Below, in pieces: positions 42,981 to 51,461 of a stretch of 64,000 nt of DNA. The position numbers and the translations under genes are program-made. The stretch lies in contig VBAR01000001.1 in NCBI GenBank assembly GCA_005882315.1, positions 2,305,736 through 2,369,735 on the forward strand, written 5' to 3'. The stretch's first letter is position 1. Every line of letters begins with the position of its first letter. The stretch is from Bacteroidota bacterium. Lineage in GTDB: Bacteria; Bacteroidota; Bacteroidia; Chitinophagales; Chitinophagaceae. Below the pieces are notes generated by a model. That model worked only from the letters and a program-made list of their open reading frames with translations. It searched no databases and had not been told where the DNA came from.

Positions 42981-45218
42981 TTAAAACGGCTTTGCCGGAA
43001 CTCCCAAAGCTTTTGAATCACCAGATACAGGGCCTGGTGGTAAATGTTCCCTCATAAATTTTGTATACAGGTTTGATAAATGCTCAGATGTTCCCTCACC
43101 TTCAAAAATTCCATGTGTCCTGTTAGGGTAACTCATCATCTGGAACTGTTTACCATATTTAATTAATTCATTGAACAACATATCGGCATTATTGTAATGC
43201 ACATTATCATCACCTGTACCATGCACATATAATAAATTTCCTTTCAGGTTTTTTGCATAGGTCATTGGTGAGCCGTTTACAAAATCCTGCTTGTTCTCCT
43301 GCGGCAATCCCATATATCTTTCCTGGTAAATATTATCATAAGTGAGTTGGTTAGCTACTGGAGCAACAGCAATACCTGTTTTATAAATTTCAGGATACTG
43401 GAACATTAAATTCAATGTAGCAGAACCGCCGCCGCTCCAGCCCCAAACTCCAATACGACTTGTATCCACATAAGGCCATTTCATAATTTCTTTAGCTGCC
43501 ATTGCCTGGTCTCTAATATTTACCAAACCAATTTTACGATACACACATTTTCTCCATTCCCTTCCTTTAGGGACAGGAGTGCCGCGGTTATCTATTGAAA
43601 TATAGATATAACCATCCTTGCTCATATCACCTTTGTATAAAAAATTATTGGTGGAACCATAGGCATCAGTTACATTTTGTCCCCATGGTTCAGTGTACAC
43701 ATAAAAAATAACCGGGTATTTTTTTGTTGCATCAAAATTGGCAGGCTTTACCATCCATGCATCCATCTCTACGCCTTCTTCTGTTTTTACTTTGAAGAAT
43801 TCTATATTCGATTTTGATTTATCGGCTTTAGCAACAGCATCATTCACTTTGTTTTCACCATTAATGCCTTTATGATCGGGTAGCGTTATCCATTCACTAA
43901 CGGGGCTGGTGTAGTAGTTTGAAAAATTATGCTGGGCAAATTTTGCATTAAGAGAAACACGATAGTTATGTGTTCCTTTTTGATTAGCCGGTGAAACCAT
44001 TTCGAGTTGGCCACTGCCATCGAGTTTGGTGCGGCATAAATATTTCTGGGTTGCATTCTCAGGTGATGCATGAAAATACACATAGCCTTCTTTCTGATCA
44101 ATGGTGCTGATGTCCATCACATCATACTTACCGTTGGTGACCAATGTTTCTTTTTTTCCATCCCTGCTGATGCGGTATAAATGACGCCAACCATCTTTTT
44201 CACTTGCCCAGAGAAATTCCTGACCATTATTCAGCCAATCCCAGCCACCATTACCATAATCCGTATCCCACAGCGGAAGTATATCGATCCATGCTTCATC
44301 TTTCTCATTATAAATCGTTTTTGTATTGCCTGTTTTCACATCACAGAGCATCAGGTTGCTTTCATTCTGCTTTCTGTTCAGGTGCTGAATGATGAGTTCA
44401 TTGCTGTTAGCGGCCCATTCCATTCTGGGAACATAGGTTCTCCATTTTTCATCATCAGGTATTTTCATCCATGCTGTTTTGCCAGTGGCTATATCAACCG
44501 AACCTATTTTATATTTCGATGGCGGTTCGCCAGCAATGGGGTACTCTACCGGTACAGCAACGGGATAAATGGAGTCGGTATTATTGATCATTAAATAATC
44601 TTTAGTTCCTTGTGCATCTATCTGCCAAAAAGCGATCTGTTTGCTATCCGGACTCCAGCGAAAACCATCACGACAGAAAAATTCTTCTTCATAAGCCCAA
44701 TCGAATGTGCCATTGATGAGTTTACGGTTGCCATTTTTGGTTAAAGGCTTCACTATACCGGTTGCCAGGTCCTCAACATATAAATTATACTCACTTACAT
44801 AAGCCACTTTTTTTCCATCAGGAGAAAATTTTGCAAACATGAGCGAAGAGGCAGGTCTGCCTTTACCTAATTGTTTTAATTTATTTGAACTGATTTCATA
44901 CAACCAGTAATCACCTCTTGTATCAAGCCGCCACACTTTTTTTGTATTAGTATAGATCAGGACTTTATTGTAATCATTAGAGAATTTAAAGCCTCTTAGT
45001 GCCAATGGCTTTTCAGCGCCGACCGGTTTCAGTTTGTCTTTGCTCACAAACACGGTCTTTGTGTTTTGTGGCAATGTATACTTTGTTATATCGCCACCTT
45101 CATTCCTGAAATAAGAGTTACCATCAGTGCTCCAGTTTACACCACCTTGTGCCAGAACGATCAGCGGCAAACAATAAATAATTACAATTACAATAATTTT
45201 TACAAAGGCTGTCTTCAT
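42981..45218 (-). CDS. Dipeptidyl peptidase IV-type S9 peptidase
   Basis: 745 residues with signal peptide (MKTAFVKIIVIVIIYCLPLI). A beta-propeller DPP4 N-terminal domain (LRGFKFSNDYNKVLIYTNTKKVW, FDWAYEEEFFCRDGFRWSPDSKQIAFW, with the paired Glu residues of the EE substrate motif) is followed by an alpha/beta hydrolase domain: GVWGWSGGGSATLNLM (nucleophile Ser in GWSGG), HGTGDDNVHYNNA (Asp) and YPNRTHGIFE (His). It removes N-terminal Xaa-Pro dipeptides. Full length. Confidence 0.93.
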   Translation of the reverse strand: MKTAFVKIIVIVIIYCLPLIVLAQGGVNWSTDGNSYFRNEGGDITKYTLPQNTKTVFVSKDKLKPVGAEKPLALRGFKFSNDYNKVLIYTNTKKVWRLDTRGDYWLYEISSNKLKQLGKGRPASSLMFAKFSPDGKKVAYVSEYNLYVEDLATGIVKPLTKNGNRKLINGTFDWAYEEEFFCRDGFRWSPDSKQIAFWQIDAQGTKDYLMINNTDSIYPVAVPVEYPIAGEPPSKYKIGSVDIATGKTAWMKIPDDEKWRTYVPRMEWAANSNELIIQHLNRKQNESNLMLCDVKTGNTKTIYNEKDEAWIDILPLWDTDYGNGGWDWLNNGQEFLWASEKDGWRHLYRISRDGKKETLVTNGKYDVMDISTIDQKEGYVYFHASPENATQKYLCRTKLDGSGQLEMVSPANQKGTHNYRVSLNAKFAQHNFSNYYTSPVSEWITLPDHKGINGENKVNDAVAKADKSKSNIEFFKVKTEEGVEMDAWMVKPANFDATKKYPVIFYVYTEPWGQNVTDAYGSTNNFLYKGDMSKDGYIYISIDNRGTPVPKGREWRKCVYRKIGLVNIRDQAMAAKEIMKWPYVDTSRIGVWGWSGGGSATLNLMFQYPEIYKTGIAVAPVANQLTYDNIYQERYMGLPQENKQDFVNGSPMTYAKNLKGNLLYVHGTGDDNVHYNNADMLFNELIKYGKQFQMMSYPNRTHGIFEGEGTSEHLSNLYTKFMREHLPPGPVSGDSKALGVPAKPF

Positions 45219-45282
45219 TATTTAGTTATTTTGAAACAGGAAAGTATTGAAAATTCTTAATCCCGGTTATTTAATTATATCA

Positions 45283-45669
45283 ATGGCAGAAAAAGAGAAA
45301 CTCAGGCTCGATAAATACCTCTGGTCCATCCGACTTTTTAAAACAAGGACTGAAGCAACTACCGCCTGCGATAAGGGAAAAGTAAAGCATAACGATGTGC
45401 AGGCAAAAGCTGCAAAGCAGGTACATATAGGAGAGGAGTACGAAGTAAAAACAGAGGCCAAACGTTGGCGGGTAAAGGTGACTGAGTTACTGTTTAAACG
45501 TGTTGCATACAGCGAAGCGATTAAGTATTATATAGACATTACCCCGGCAGAAGAAATAGAAAGGCTGCAGTTCCAGGCTGCCAGTTTTCATACGGGCAAA
45601 AGGCAGAGTAAAGTTGGCAGACCTACAAAAAAACAAAGAAGGGATATGGATGATTTTATGGAATTATAG
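45283..45669 (+). CDS. S4-domain RNA-binding protein (Hsp15-like)
   Basis: 128 residues from the ATG before AEKEKLRLDKYLWSIRLFKTRTEATTACDKGKVKHND, a clear S4 domain (residues 8-70). The C-terminal tail is basic (GRPTKKQRRDMDDF). It resembles HslR (Hsp15), which rescues stalled 50S-nascent-chain complexes, but shorter RluD-like S4 proteins also fit. The frame upstream of 45283 adds 12 codons with poor support. It diverges from the S9 peptidase gene, 64 bases from its start. Confidence 0.85.
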   Translation: MAEKEKLRLDKYLWSIRLFKTRTEATTACDKGKVKHNDVQAKAAKQVHIGEEYEVKTEAKRWRVKVTELLFKRVAYSEAIKYYIDITPAEEIERLQFQAASFHTGKRQSKVGRPTKKQRRDMDDFMEL

Positions 45670-45708
45670 TTTAGCTGGATCTTTAAGTTTTGAATCAAAA
45701 CAATTTTT

Positions 45709-46161
45709 ATGAAAAAATTGCTGCTGGTGTTACTTGTGAGTTTACCCGTTATCTTATGCGCACAGGTTGCCCAGTCTTCAAAGGATGATGAGAATAAGGT
45801 TTTTGAAAAGATAGAAATTGAAGCAGGCTTTAAAGGTGGTATTGTTAAATGGAATGAGTTTGTAAAAAAGAATTTCAACTTCATCAGAATTGAAAACAGT
45901 TTACCGGATTCTGTAACAACTTTTACTGATACTGCAAAAGCTCAGTTTATCGTAGATAAAAATGGGATCATCAATGAAATAAAAATTCTCAGTAAAACAA
46001 ATTCAGCTTTCCAGCAATCCTGCATCGAAGTGTATAAAAAATCACCGCATTGGAATCCTGCCAATCAATGCGGCCGCCCAGTAAATGCTTACCGGAAGGA
46101 GACTTTCATTCTGCAGATCGATAAATCAACAAATAAGCGGGTTATCCTTGTCCGGTCGTAG
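45709..46161 (+). CDS. Exported protein with TonB C-terminal-type domain
   Basis: 150 residues with signal peptide (LLLVLLVSLPVILCAQ). The rest, EIEAGFKGGIVKWNEFVKKNF followed by KAQFIVDKNGIINEIKIL and SPHWNPANQCGRPVNAYRKETF, parallels the C-terminal domain of the protein at 41821 and so is a TonB_C-like fold of about 110 residues. As a free-standing exported protein it may bind in the envelope. 39 bases after the S4 gene on the same strand. Confidence 0.65.
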   Translation: MKKLLLVLLVSLPVILCAQVAQSSKDDENKVFEKIEIEAGFKGGIVKWNEFVKKNFNFIRIENSLPDSVTTFTDTAKAQFIVDKNGIINEIKILSKTNSAFQQSCIEVYKKSPHWNPANQCGRPVNAYRKETFILQIDKSTNKRVILVRS

Positions 46162-46288
46162 TTTCAATGAGTATATCTTCTAAGTCATATTTGCGGAAAG
46201 TAGAAAAAAAACAGGCATATTTCATTGGTGAATACCTATGGCTTTATTGATAGACTGCATTTAATTTTACAGTACAAAAGTCAACCTT

Positions 46289-46420
46289 ATGAAAACACGT
46301 TTGCTACTAATCCTGCTGATTGCAATCATGATCATTGAGTCATCATGCCGGAGTGCAATGACACCTTACCAGGCAGCCAATAATCCCGGCAAGAGCCGAA
46401 AGTGCAGGGCTATTCGTTAA
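46289..46420 (+). CDS. Tiny lipoprotein, 43 aa
   Basis: 43 codons: a basic start (MKTRLLLILLIAIMIIESSC) with a lipobox-like ESSC at residues 17-20, then a short polar tail with AMTPYQAANNPGKSRKCR. The whole reads as a bacterial lipoprotein signal and short exported tail. The stop lies next to the stop of the minus-strand gene at 46421. Confidence 0.55.
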   Translation: MKTRLLLILLIAIMIIESSCRSAMTPYQAANNPGKSRKCRAIR

Positions 46421-46576
46421 TTAATCATTAGAGTCTCCACCAAAAAAAGTACCTACCATTCCCTCCAGCATGGGATATTTTTCTATGATATAAGCTTTAA
46501 GTGTTGCGACCACTTTTACTGCCTGTTCATCAGTAATACCAGCTTCGGCTTTCAGTTTATCTATTAGATCCTGCAT
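46421..46576 (-). CDS. Small helical protein, 51 aa
   Basis: 51 codons starting MQDLIDKLKAEAGITDEQAV, then VKVVATLKAYIIEKYPMLEG and a short acidic tail ending in GDSND. Small Bacteroidota proteins of this pattern (a DLIxKLxxExGIxxEQAxK helix pair) are common, but their function is not known to me. Convergent with the tiny lipoprotein gene. Confidence 0.6.
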   Translation of the reverse strand: MQDLIDKLKAEAGITDEQAVKVVATLKAYIIEKYPMLEGMVGTFFGGDSND

Positions 46577-46603
46577 ATTGTTTGTTTAATATTTGAAGTT
46601 AGG

Positions 46604-46634
46604 GAAATAAAAAAAACCGGCACTAACCGGTTTT
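46604..46634 (-). terminator. Intrinsic terminator of clpX
   Basis: On the minus strand AAAACCGGTTAGTGCCGGTTTT gives an 8-9 bp stem around TTAGTG, followed by TTTT. It lies about 30 bases after the clpX stop. Confidence 0.85.
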
Positions 46635-46659
46635 AAATATTTTGCTTATTGACTTTTTT

Positions 46660-47892
46660 TTACGCTACTTTCAACAGACTCAGTTTACTCTTATCAAACT
46701 TACGAGTAGCATATTCCAGGTCAAGATTGAATTCTTTTTCATTCAGCGATGGCAGTTCAAACATGGCATCGGTAAGAATATTTTCGCAAATACTTCTCAA
46801 ACCTCTTGCACCTAATTTATACTCCATTGCTTTTTGTACCATAAAATCAAGCACAGGATCTTCGATATTAAGTTTGATGCCTTCCAGTTCAAATAATTTT
46901 TTATACTGGCGTATCAATGCATTCTTCGGTTCTGTCAATATTGAACGTAGTGTTGTTGCATCCAGCGGTTCAAGATGGGTAACAACAGGCAAACGGCCCA
47001 ATAACTCCGGAATCAAACCAAAAGATTTCAAGTCGGTTGCATTCACATAGCCCAACAGGTTTTTCCTCATACTTTCCTGCTGCTCTTTGTCTACGTTAAA
47101 GCCGATCATATTAGTTTTTACTCTGCGGGCAATCACTTTATCAATTCCATCAAATGCGCCTCCGCAGATAAATAGAATATTTTGCGTGTTCAATTTTATC
47201 AGCTTTTGTTCCGGATGTTTTCTTCCGCCCTGTGGTGGTACGAGTACATCCGTTCCTTCCAGTAATTTTAATAAACCCTGCTGCACACCTTCGCCACTTA
47301 CATCACGAGTTATAGAAGGATTATCTCCTTTACGGGCTATCTTATCTATTTCATCAATATAAACAATACCACGTTCGGCAGCGCCTACATCATAGTTGCA
47401 TACCTGAAGCAGTCTTGTTAATATGCTTTCAACATCTTCACCTACATAACCAGCTTCAGTGAATACAGTCGCATCAACTATTGCAAATGGAACGTTCAGT
47501 AATCTTGCAATTGTTTTTGCAAGCAAGGTTTTACCGGTACCGGTTTCACCTACCATTACAATATTGCTCTTTTCAATTTCAACATCATTCTCGCCGAGCT
47601 TTTGTTGTAATCTTTTAAAATGATTATAAACAGCAACAGAAAGAACTTTCTTTGCTTCATCCTGGCCAATTACATATTCATCCAGGAATTTTTTTATTTC
47701 AATAGGTTTCTTAACGGTGAGTTTGAATGAAGAGGAAGGCTTATCATTGGATATCACCAGCTCCTGTTCTATAATTTCACGGGCATGTTCAACGCAGTTT
47801 TCACAGATATGTCCTTCCTGTCCTGCAATGAGAATTTTCACCTCATCACGGTTGCGGCCGCAAAATGAACAATGTAGTTGTTGCTTAGCCAT
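46660..47892 (-). CDS. clpX: ATP-dependent Clp protease ATP-binding subunit ClpX
   Basis: 410 residues. N-terminal zinc-binding domain with [28 protein letters not shown] (CxxC...CxxC); AAA+ core with [16 protein letters not shown] (Walker A), [11 protein letters not shown] (Walker B), [18 protein letters not shown] (pore loop) and GRLPV sensor region. It unfolds substrates and feeds ClpP. In an all-minus-strand group clpP-clpP-clpX; clpX is the last gene, ended by its own terminator. Confidence 0.97.
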   Translation of the reverse strand: MAKQQLHCSFCGRNRDEVKILIAGQEGHICENCVEHAREIIEQELVISNDKPSSSFKLTVKKPIEIKKFLDEYVIGQDEAKKVLSVAVYNHFKRLQQKLGENDVEIEKSNIVMVGETGTGKTLLAKTIARLLNVPFAIVDATVFTEAGYVGEDVESILTRLLQVCNYDVGAAERGIVYIDEIDKIARKGDNPSITRDVSGEGVQQGLLKLLEGTDVLVPPQGGRKHPEQKLIKLNTQNILFICGGAFDGIDKVIARRVKTNMIGFNVDKEQQESMRKNLLGYVNATDLKSFGLIPELLGRLPVVTHLEPLDATTLRSILTEPKNALIRQYKKLFELEGIKLNIEDPVLDFMVQKAMEYKLGARGLRSICENILTDAMFELPSLNEKEFNLDLEYATRKFDKSKLSLLKVA

Positions 47893-48004
47893 TTATAGTT
47901 GTATAACGATTTAAAAACGAGTTTGTAACTGTAAAAGTAGACAATAGCTCCCGAAAGGTTCAGGGAAATTTAGCAGACGGTATAAAAAGCTTAGAAATAG
48001 GGTT

Positions 48005-48634
48005 TTAGAGCTTGTCAATGAGCTTGTCAACGATACCATATTTTATTGCTTCCTTAGCATCCATCCAGTAGTCGCGGTCAAAGTCTTTCATAATTTGTTC
48101 AACCGTTTTACCGCAGTTTTCAGCGAGTATTTTAGCGCCGATTTCTTTTACTCTGCGTGTTTGCTCTGCCTGAATTTCAAGATCCTTGCTCACACCCTGT
48201 ATATAACCACCCAATGATGGTTGGTGAATCATTACCTGTCCATTAGGATAAATAAAACGTTTGCCTTTTACACCACCACTCAGCAAAATACTTCCCATAG
48301 AAGCTGCAAGACCCATACAGATCGTACTTACCGGGCTCTTCATCATATTCATAGTATCATACATTACCATACCGCTTGTTACCACACCGCCTGGGCTATT
48401 GATATAAAATTTTATTTCTTCACCGGGTTTATCTGCTTCTAGCAACAGAAATTTTGAAACAACTTCTCTTGCACTCTTATCATCCACCACGCCCCAGAGA
48501 TAAACAGAACGTTTTTCAAAAAAATATCTTTCCAGCTTTTTATTAAGCATATTCAGCTCATCCCGTTTGTCGGTACTTTCTTTTTCATCATCATCACTTC
48601 TCCAATCGTTAAATAAAAAATGTTTTGTGTTCAT
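48005..48634 (-). CDS. clpP: ATP-dependent Clp protease proteolytic subunit (second paralogue)
   Basis: 209 residues. Complete triad: Ser in MGLAASMGSILLSGG, His in NGQVMIHQPSLGG, Asp in FDRDYWMDAKEAIKYGIVDKL. ATG at 48634. It shares a minus-strand group with clpX and the other clpP. Two ClpP paralogues often form hetero-oligomers or serve different unfoldases. A dispersed repeat lies between it and the upstream clpP. Confidence 0.95.
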   Translation of the reverse strand: MNTKHFLFNDWRSDDDEKESTDKRDELNMLNKKLERYFFEKRSVYLWGVVDDKSAREVVSKFLLLEADKPGEEIKFYINSPGGVVTSGMVMYDTMNMMKSPVSTICMGLAASMGSILLSGGVKGKRFIYPNGQVMIHQPSLGGYIQGVSKDLEIQAEQTRRVKEIGAKILAENCGKTVEQIMKDFDRDYWMDAKEAIKYGIVDKLIDKL

Positions 48635-48660
48635 GGTTTATTTTTTTTGAAATCAACTTT

Positions 48661-48713
48661 ATTACTACTATTAAACTTTGTTCCCGCTAAGCGGGACTCT
48701 TGTACGTTCTGAT
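48661..48713 (+). repeat. Dispersed repeat family 1, copy with CCCGC hairpin core
   Basis: Begins ATTACTACTATTAAACTTTG and has CTCTTGTACGTTCTGAT after the core, like the other copies. The core here is CCCGCTAAGCGGG, a 5-bp stem hairpin, instead of TGCGTCGCA. It lies between the two clpP genes. Confidence 0.7.
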
Positions 48714-48727
48714 CGCTACTCATCAAA

Positions 48728-49417
48728 TCATTTCTTCTCCTTTTTCGGATTTGTTGCCAGCACTTCATCTACCAATCCATACTCTTTTGCTTCAATCGCT
48801 GTCATCCAGTGGTCACGATCAAAGTCGGCTTCAATTTTTTCAACTGACTGTCCGCTGTGCTGACTGATCACATCGTACAACTCTTTCTTTAGTTTTTTGA
48901 TCTCTGTTACTGTTATTTCAATATCACTTGCCTGTCCGCCGATAGCGCCGCTCGGCTGGTGCATCATGATGCGTGAATGTTTTAGCGCCGCCCTTTTTCC
49001 TTTTGTGCCTGCACCCAACAGTACACATGCCATAGATGCAGCTACACCGATACAGATCGTTGCCACATCAGGTGTTACATATTGAATAGTGTCATACACA
49101 CCAAGCCCGCTGTACACACTGCCACCGGGGCTGTTGATGTACATATTGATGTCACGGGTCCTGTCTGTAGAGTCAAGGAACAATAACTGTGCGGTTACAA
49201 TATTCGCCACCTCATCATTGATGGGATAGCCTAGAAAGATGATGCGGTCCATCATCAAACGGCTGTAAACGTCCATCACTGCCACATTCATGGGGCGTTC
49301 TTCAATAATGTTAGGTGTAAGACCAGTTACCAAATGGCTTGCATAACTGTTCAATGTATTACTGGAAATACCGCGATGCTTCACGGCATATTTTTCAAAT
49401 TCAGAATTAAAGCTCAT
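48728..49417 (-). CDS. clpP: ATP-dependent Clp protease proteolytic subunit (first paralogue)
   Basis: 229 residues from the ATG before SFNSEFEKYAVKHRGISSNTL (a longer frame to 49495 is unlikely). Triad: Ser in GVAASMACVLLGAG, His in HSRIMMHQPSG, Asp in FDRDHWMTAIEAKEYGLVDEV. It is the promoter-proximal clpP in the block, just downstream of tig with a hairpin terminator between them, so clpP may have its own promoter. Confidence 0.95.
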   Translation of the reverse strand: MSFNSEFEKYAVKHRGISSNTLNSYASHLVTGLTPNIIEERPMNVAVMDVYSRLMMDRIIFLGYPINDEVANIVTAQLLFLDSTDRTRDINMYINSPGGSVYSGLGVYDTIQYVTPDVATICIGVAASMACVLLGAGTKGKRAALKHSRIMMHQPSGAIGGQASDIEITVTEIKKLKKELYDVISQHSGQSVEKIEADFDRDHWMTAIEAKEYGLVDEVLATNPKKEKK

Positions 49418-49538
49418 AGTTAATTTTTTAATCCGGGGTTTGTAAGGATTCATCAAATATCCGTCCAAATGGTAAAACTGCAAAATTGGTGTCATGAATT
49501 ACCAGAATTAAGACGAATTGACATTTCTAGGTATATAG

Positions 49539-49598
49539 GGTATAAAAAGTAAAAAGGTTAGCGACTGCCAACCTTTTACATTATATACTTTTTATACT
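49539..49598 (-). terminator. Long hairpin terminator after tig
   Basis: GTATAAAAAGTA is complementary to TACTTTTTATAC, and inside, AAAAGGTT to AACCTTTT, around a 10-base loop. It lies six bases after the tig stop and probably separates tig from clpP. Confidence 0.7.
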
Positions 49599-49604
49599 TT
49601 TCTA

Positions 49605-50981
49605 TTAATGGTGTTGATGTTGATGTTCTTCCACCATTTTGCTAAACTCATCCATAGCGATAGGTTTCTCAGTAGCGTTTACCTGTCCTTCGGCCCATTC
49701 AAATACTTTCTGAGTTTGTATCCTGTTATAAGAATCTTCAACAAATTTGCGATCCTTCATCATTTTTTCAACATAATCTTTTATCCAGGGCTGCTCTTCA
49801 TCATTGATAGTGCCGCCCATATATCCCATCAGTTGTTGTTTGGCAAAACCTTTTATTTCGTCCGGCTGAACCTGGATTCCATTTTCCGATACAATTTTAT
49901 CAGTGATCAAAGTCCATTTCAACTGGTTGAGGAAAGTAGGAAATTCTGTTTCCACTTCTTCTTCAGTTTTTGGTTTTTCGCCTTGTGTTTTTACCCATTT
50001 TTTCAGGAAAGATTGAGGAAACTCAATCGTCGTATGATCGAGTAACTCATGATAGGTTTGATGCTGCAATTGATTTCTTGCCTGGCCATCCCAGTAAGCC
50101 TGGATTTCTTCTTTGATCTTATTTCTGAATTCAGCTTCTGTTTTTATTTCAGCACCGGGGTGAAGTTGATTAAAGAATTCTTCATTCATCTCTCTTTTCT
50201 CAAGCAATCCAACTTTGGTAATAGTAAGTTTGAAATATTTTTCAGCGTCAGCAGCATTTGTTTTATCCAAACCTAGATCATCCATTACCCATTCCCTTTC
50301 TTTTTCATCAAATGCTGATTTCAATTGCAGGGTTACTGTATCACCTGCTTTTTTATCTAATAAATTTTTGCGGAAGCTTTCTGAAAAATATTTCAGCAAA
50401 AGCGAATTATCTTTTTTAGCGCCGCCTTCAATTTCATTTCCGGCTGCATCTGTTTCAACAAAATTCACATTCAGCACATTTTCTTCTGTAGTTGCTGTTT
50501 CGCAATCCTTCATATTCCCGTAACGGTTCTGCAAGCGAGTCACTTCATTATCTATCATTTCTTCGGTGATAGAAACTTTGTATCGTGTTGCTTTAATTTT
50601 TTTCAGATCAGCAAGGTTGAATTCAGGTTTCAAACCAACTTCGAAATCGAAACTGTAATCGATGGGGTTATTCATATCCAACTGACGAAAATCTGATTCC
50701 ATCGGCAGTGGTTGTGCAAAAATGTCCAGCTTCTCTGTTTCAAGGAAATTAATCAACTCCTTGTCAACGGTACGCAATACTTCATCTGTATAAACAGATG
50801 CACCATACATTTTTTTGATCAATCCTGCAGGTACCATTCCTTTTCTGAAACCGGGGATGTTTGCTTTCTTGCTGTATTCTTTTAGAGCTTTTTCAAAAGC
50901 AGGGAGGTAATCTTTTTTCTCCAATTTCAAAGTCAGCTTGTCATTCAGCAAGCCTATACTCTCTCTTGTTATTGTTGCCAT
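49605..50981 (-). CDS. tig: Trigger factor
   Basis: 458 residues. N-terminal ribosome-binding domain (NIPGFRKGMVPAGLIKKMYGASVYTDEVL, the GFRxG motif), a PPIase-type middle region (NVNFVETDAAGNEIEGGAKKDNSLLL; diverged from the usual VDFxG.. motif), and a long helical C-terminal domain ending in a His-rich tail EEHQHQHH. It is the chaperone that binds nascent chains at the exit tunnel. ATG start. A complex inverted repeat region separates it from the upstream tRNA. Confidence 0.93.
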   Translation of the reverse strand: MATITRESIGLLNDKLTLKLEKKDYLPAFEKALKEYSKKANIPGFRKGMVPAGLIKKMYGASVYTDEVLRTVDKELINFLETEKLDIFAQPLPMESDFRQLDMNNPIDYSFDFEVGLKPEFNLADLKKIKATRYKVSITEEMIDNEVTRLQNRYGNMKDCETATTEENVLNVNFVETDAAGNEIEGGAKKDNSLLLKYFSESFRKNLLDKKAGDTVTLQLKSAFDEKEREWVMDDLGLDKTNAADAEKYFKLTITKVGLLEKREMNEEFFNQLHPGAEIKTEAEFRNKIKEEIQAYWDGQARNQLQHQTYHELLDHTTIEFPQSFLKKWVKTQGEKPKTEEEVETEFPTFLNQLKWTLITDKIVSENGIQVQPDEIKGFAKQQLMGYMGGTINDEEQPWIKDYVEKMMKDRKFVEDSYNRIQTQKVFEWAEGQVNATEKPIAMDEFSKMVEEHQHQHH

Positions 50982-50992
50982 ATGCGTCTCAA

Positions 50993-51086
50993 GTTTAATG
51001 TTTAAGGTTTAATGTTGTAAACAGTTTACAATTTTAAAAAAGAGAAGGTTGAATGGGAAACCTTAAACATTAAACCATTCAACCTT
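50993..51086. repeat. Interlocking inverted repeats upstream of tig
   Basis: GTTTAATGTTTAAGGTTT (50993-51010) is perfectly complementary to 51058-51075. AAGGTTGAATGG (51045-51056) is perfectly complementary to CCATTCAACCTT (51075-51086). The 18-base loop of the second hairpin holds nearly all of the right arm of the first, so both can pair only alternately or as a pseudoknot. GTAAACAGTTTAC at 51015 is a third small hairpin. Confidence 0.7.
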
Positions 51087-51099
51087 AAACCTTAAAAAG

Positions 51100-51181
51100 T
51101 CCGGATGGAGGGACTCGAACCCCCATACCTTACGGCATCAGATCCTAAGTCTGACGTGTCTACCAATTTCACCACATCCGG
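51100..51181 (-). tRNA. tRNA-Leu (UAG)
   Basis: Acceptor arms CCGGATG/CATCCGG, D-loop with GGTGAAATTGGTAGACA, anticodon stem CAGA/TCTG with loop CTTAGGA giving anticodon UAG, short variable arm and the T-loop GTTCGAGTC. Discriminator A. CCA is not encoded; the sequence after the gene is CTTTTTAAG. It reads toward tig on the same strand. Confidence 0.95.
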
Positions 51182-51461
51182 TTACTAGACTCAATGATCA
51201 AACTCCAATTTAGCTTCTTTCAGCTTTGTTATTTGATTTCCTGAATTTTTGTTTTGGGGCTGCAAATGTAGGGCATTTTCTCTTTCCGAAAAGAATGAAA
51301 ACCGATTTCCAATTTTCCTGATAAAATTGTACGTTTGGAACCCTAACCCGCTTGCCTGATTAAAATCCCCAATTTCCTGCGACAGACTGATTCAGGCTAT
51401 TAACCATAGAACTTAGACTGCTTTTACCAACACTGCCTTTGGCAACTAAAACTAACCGTCG

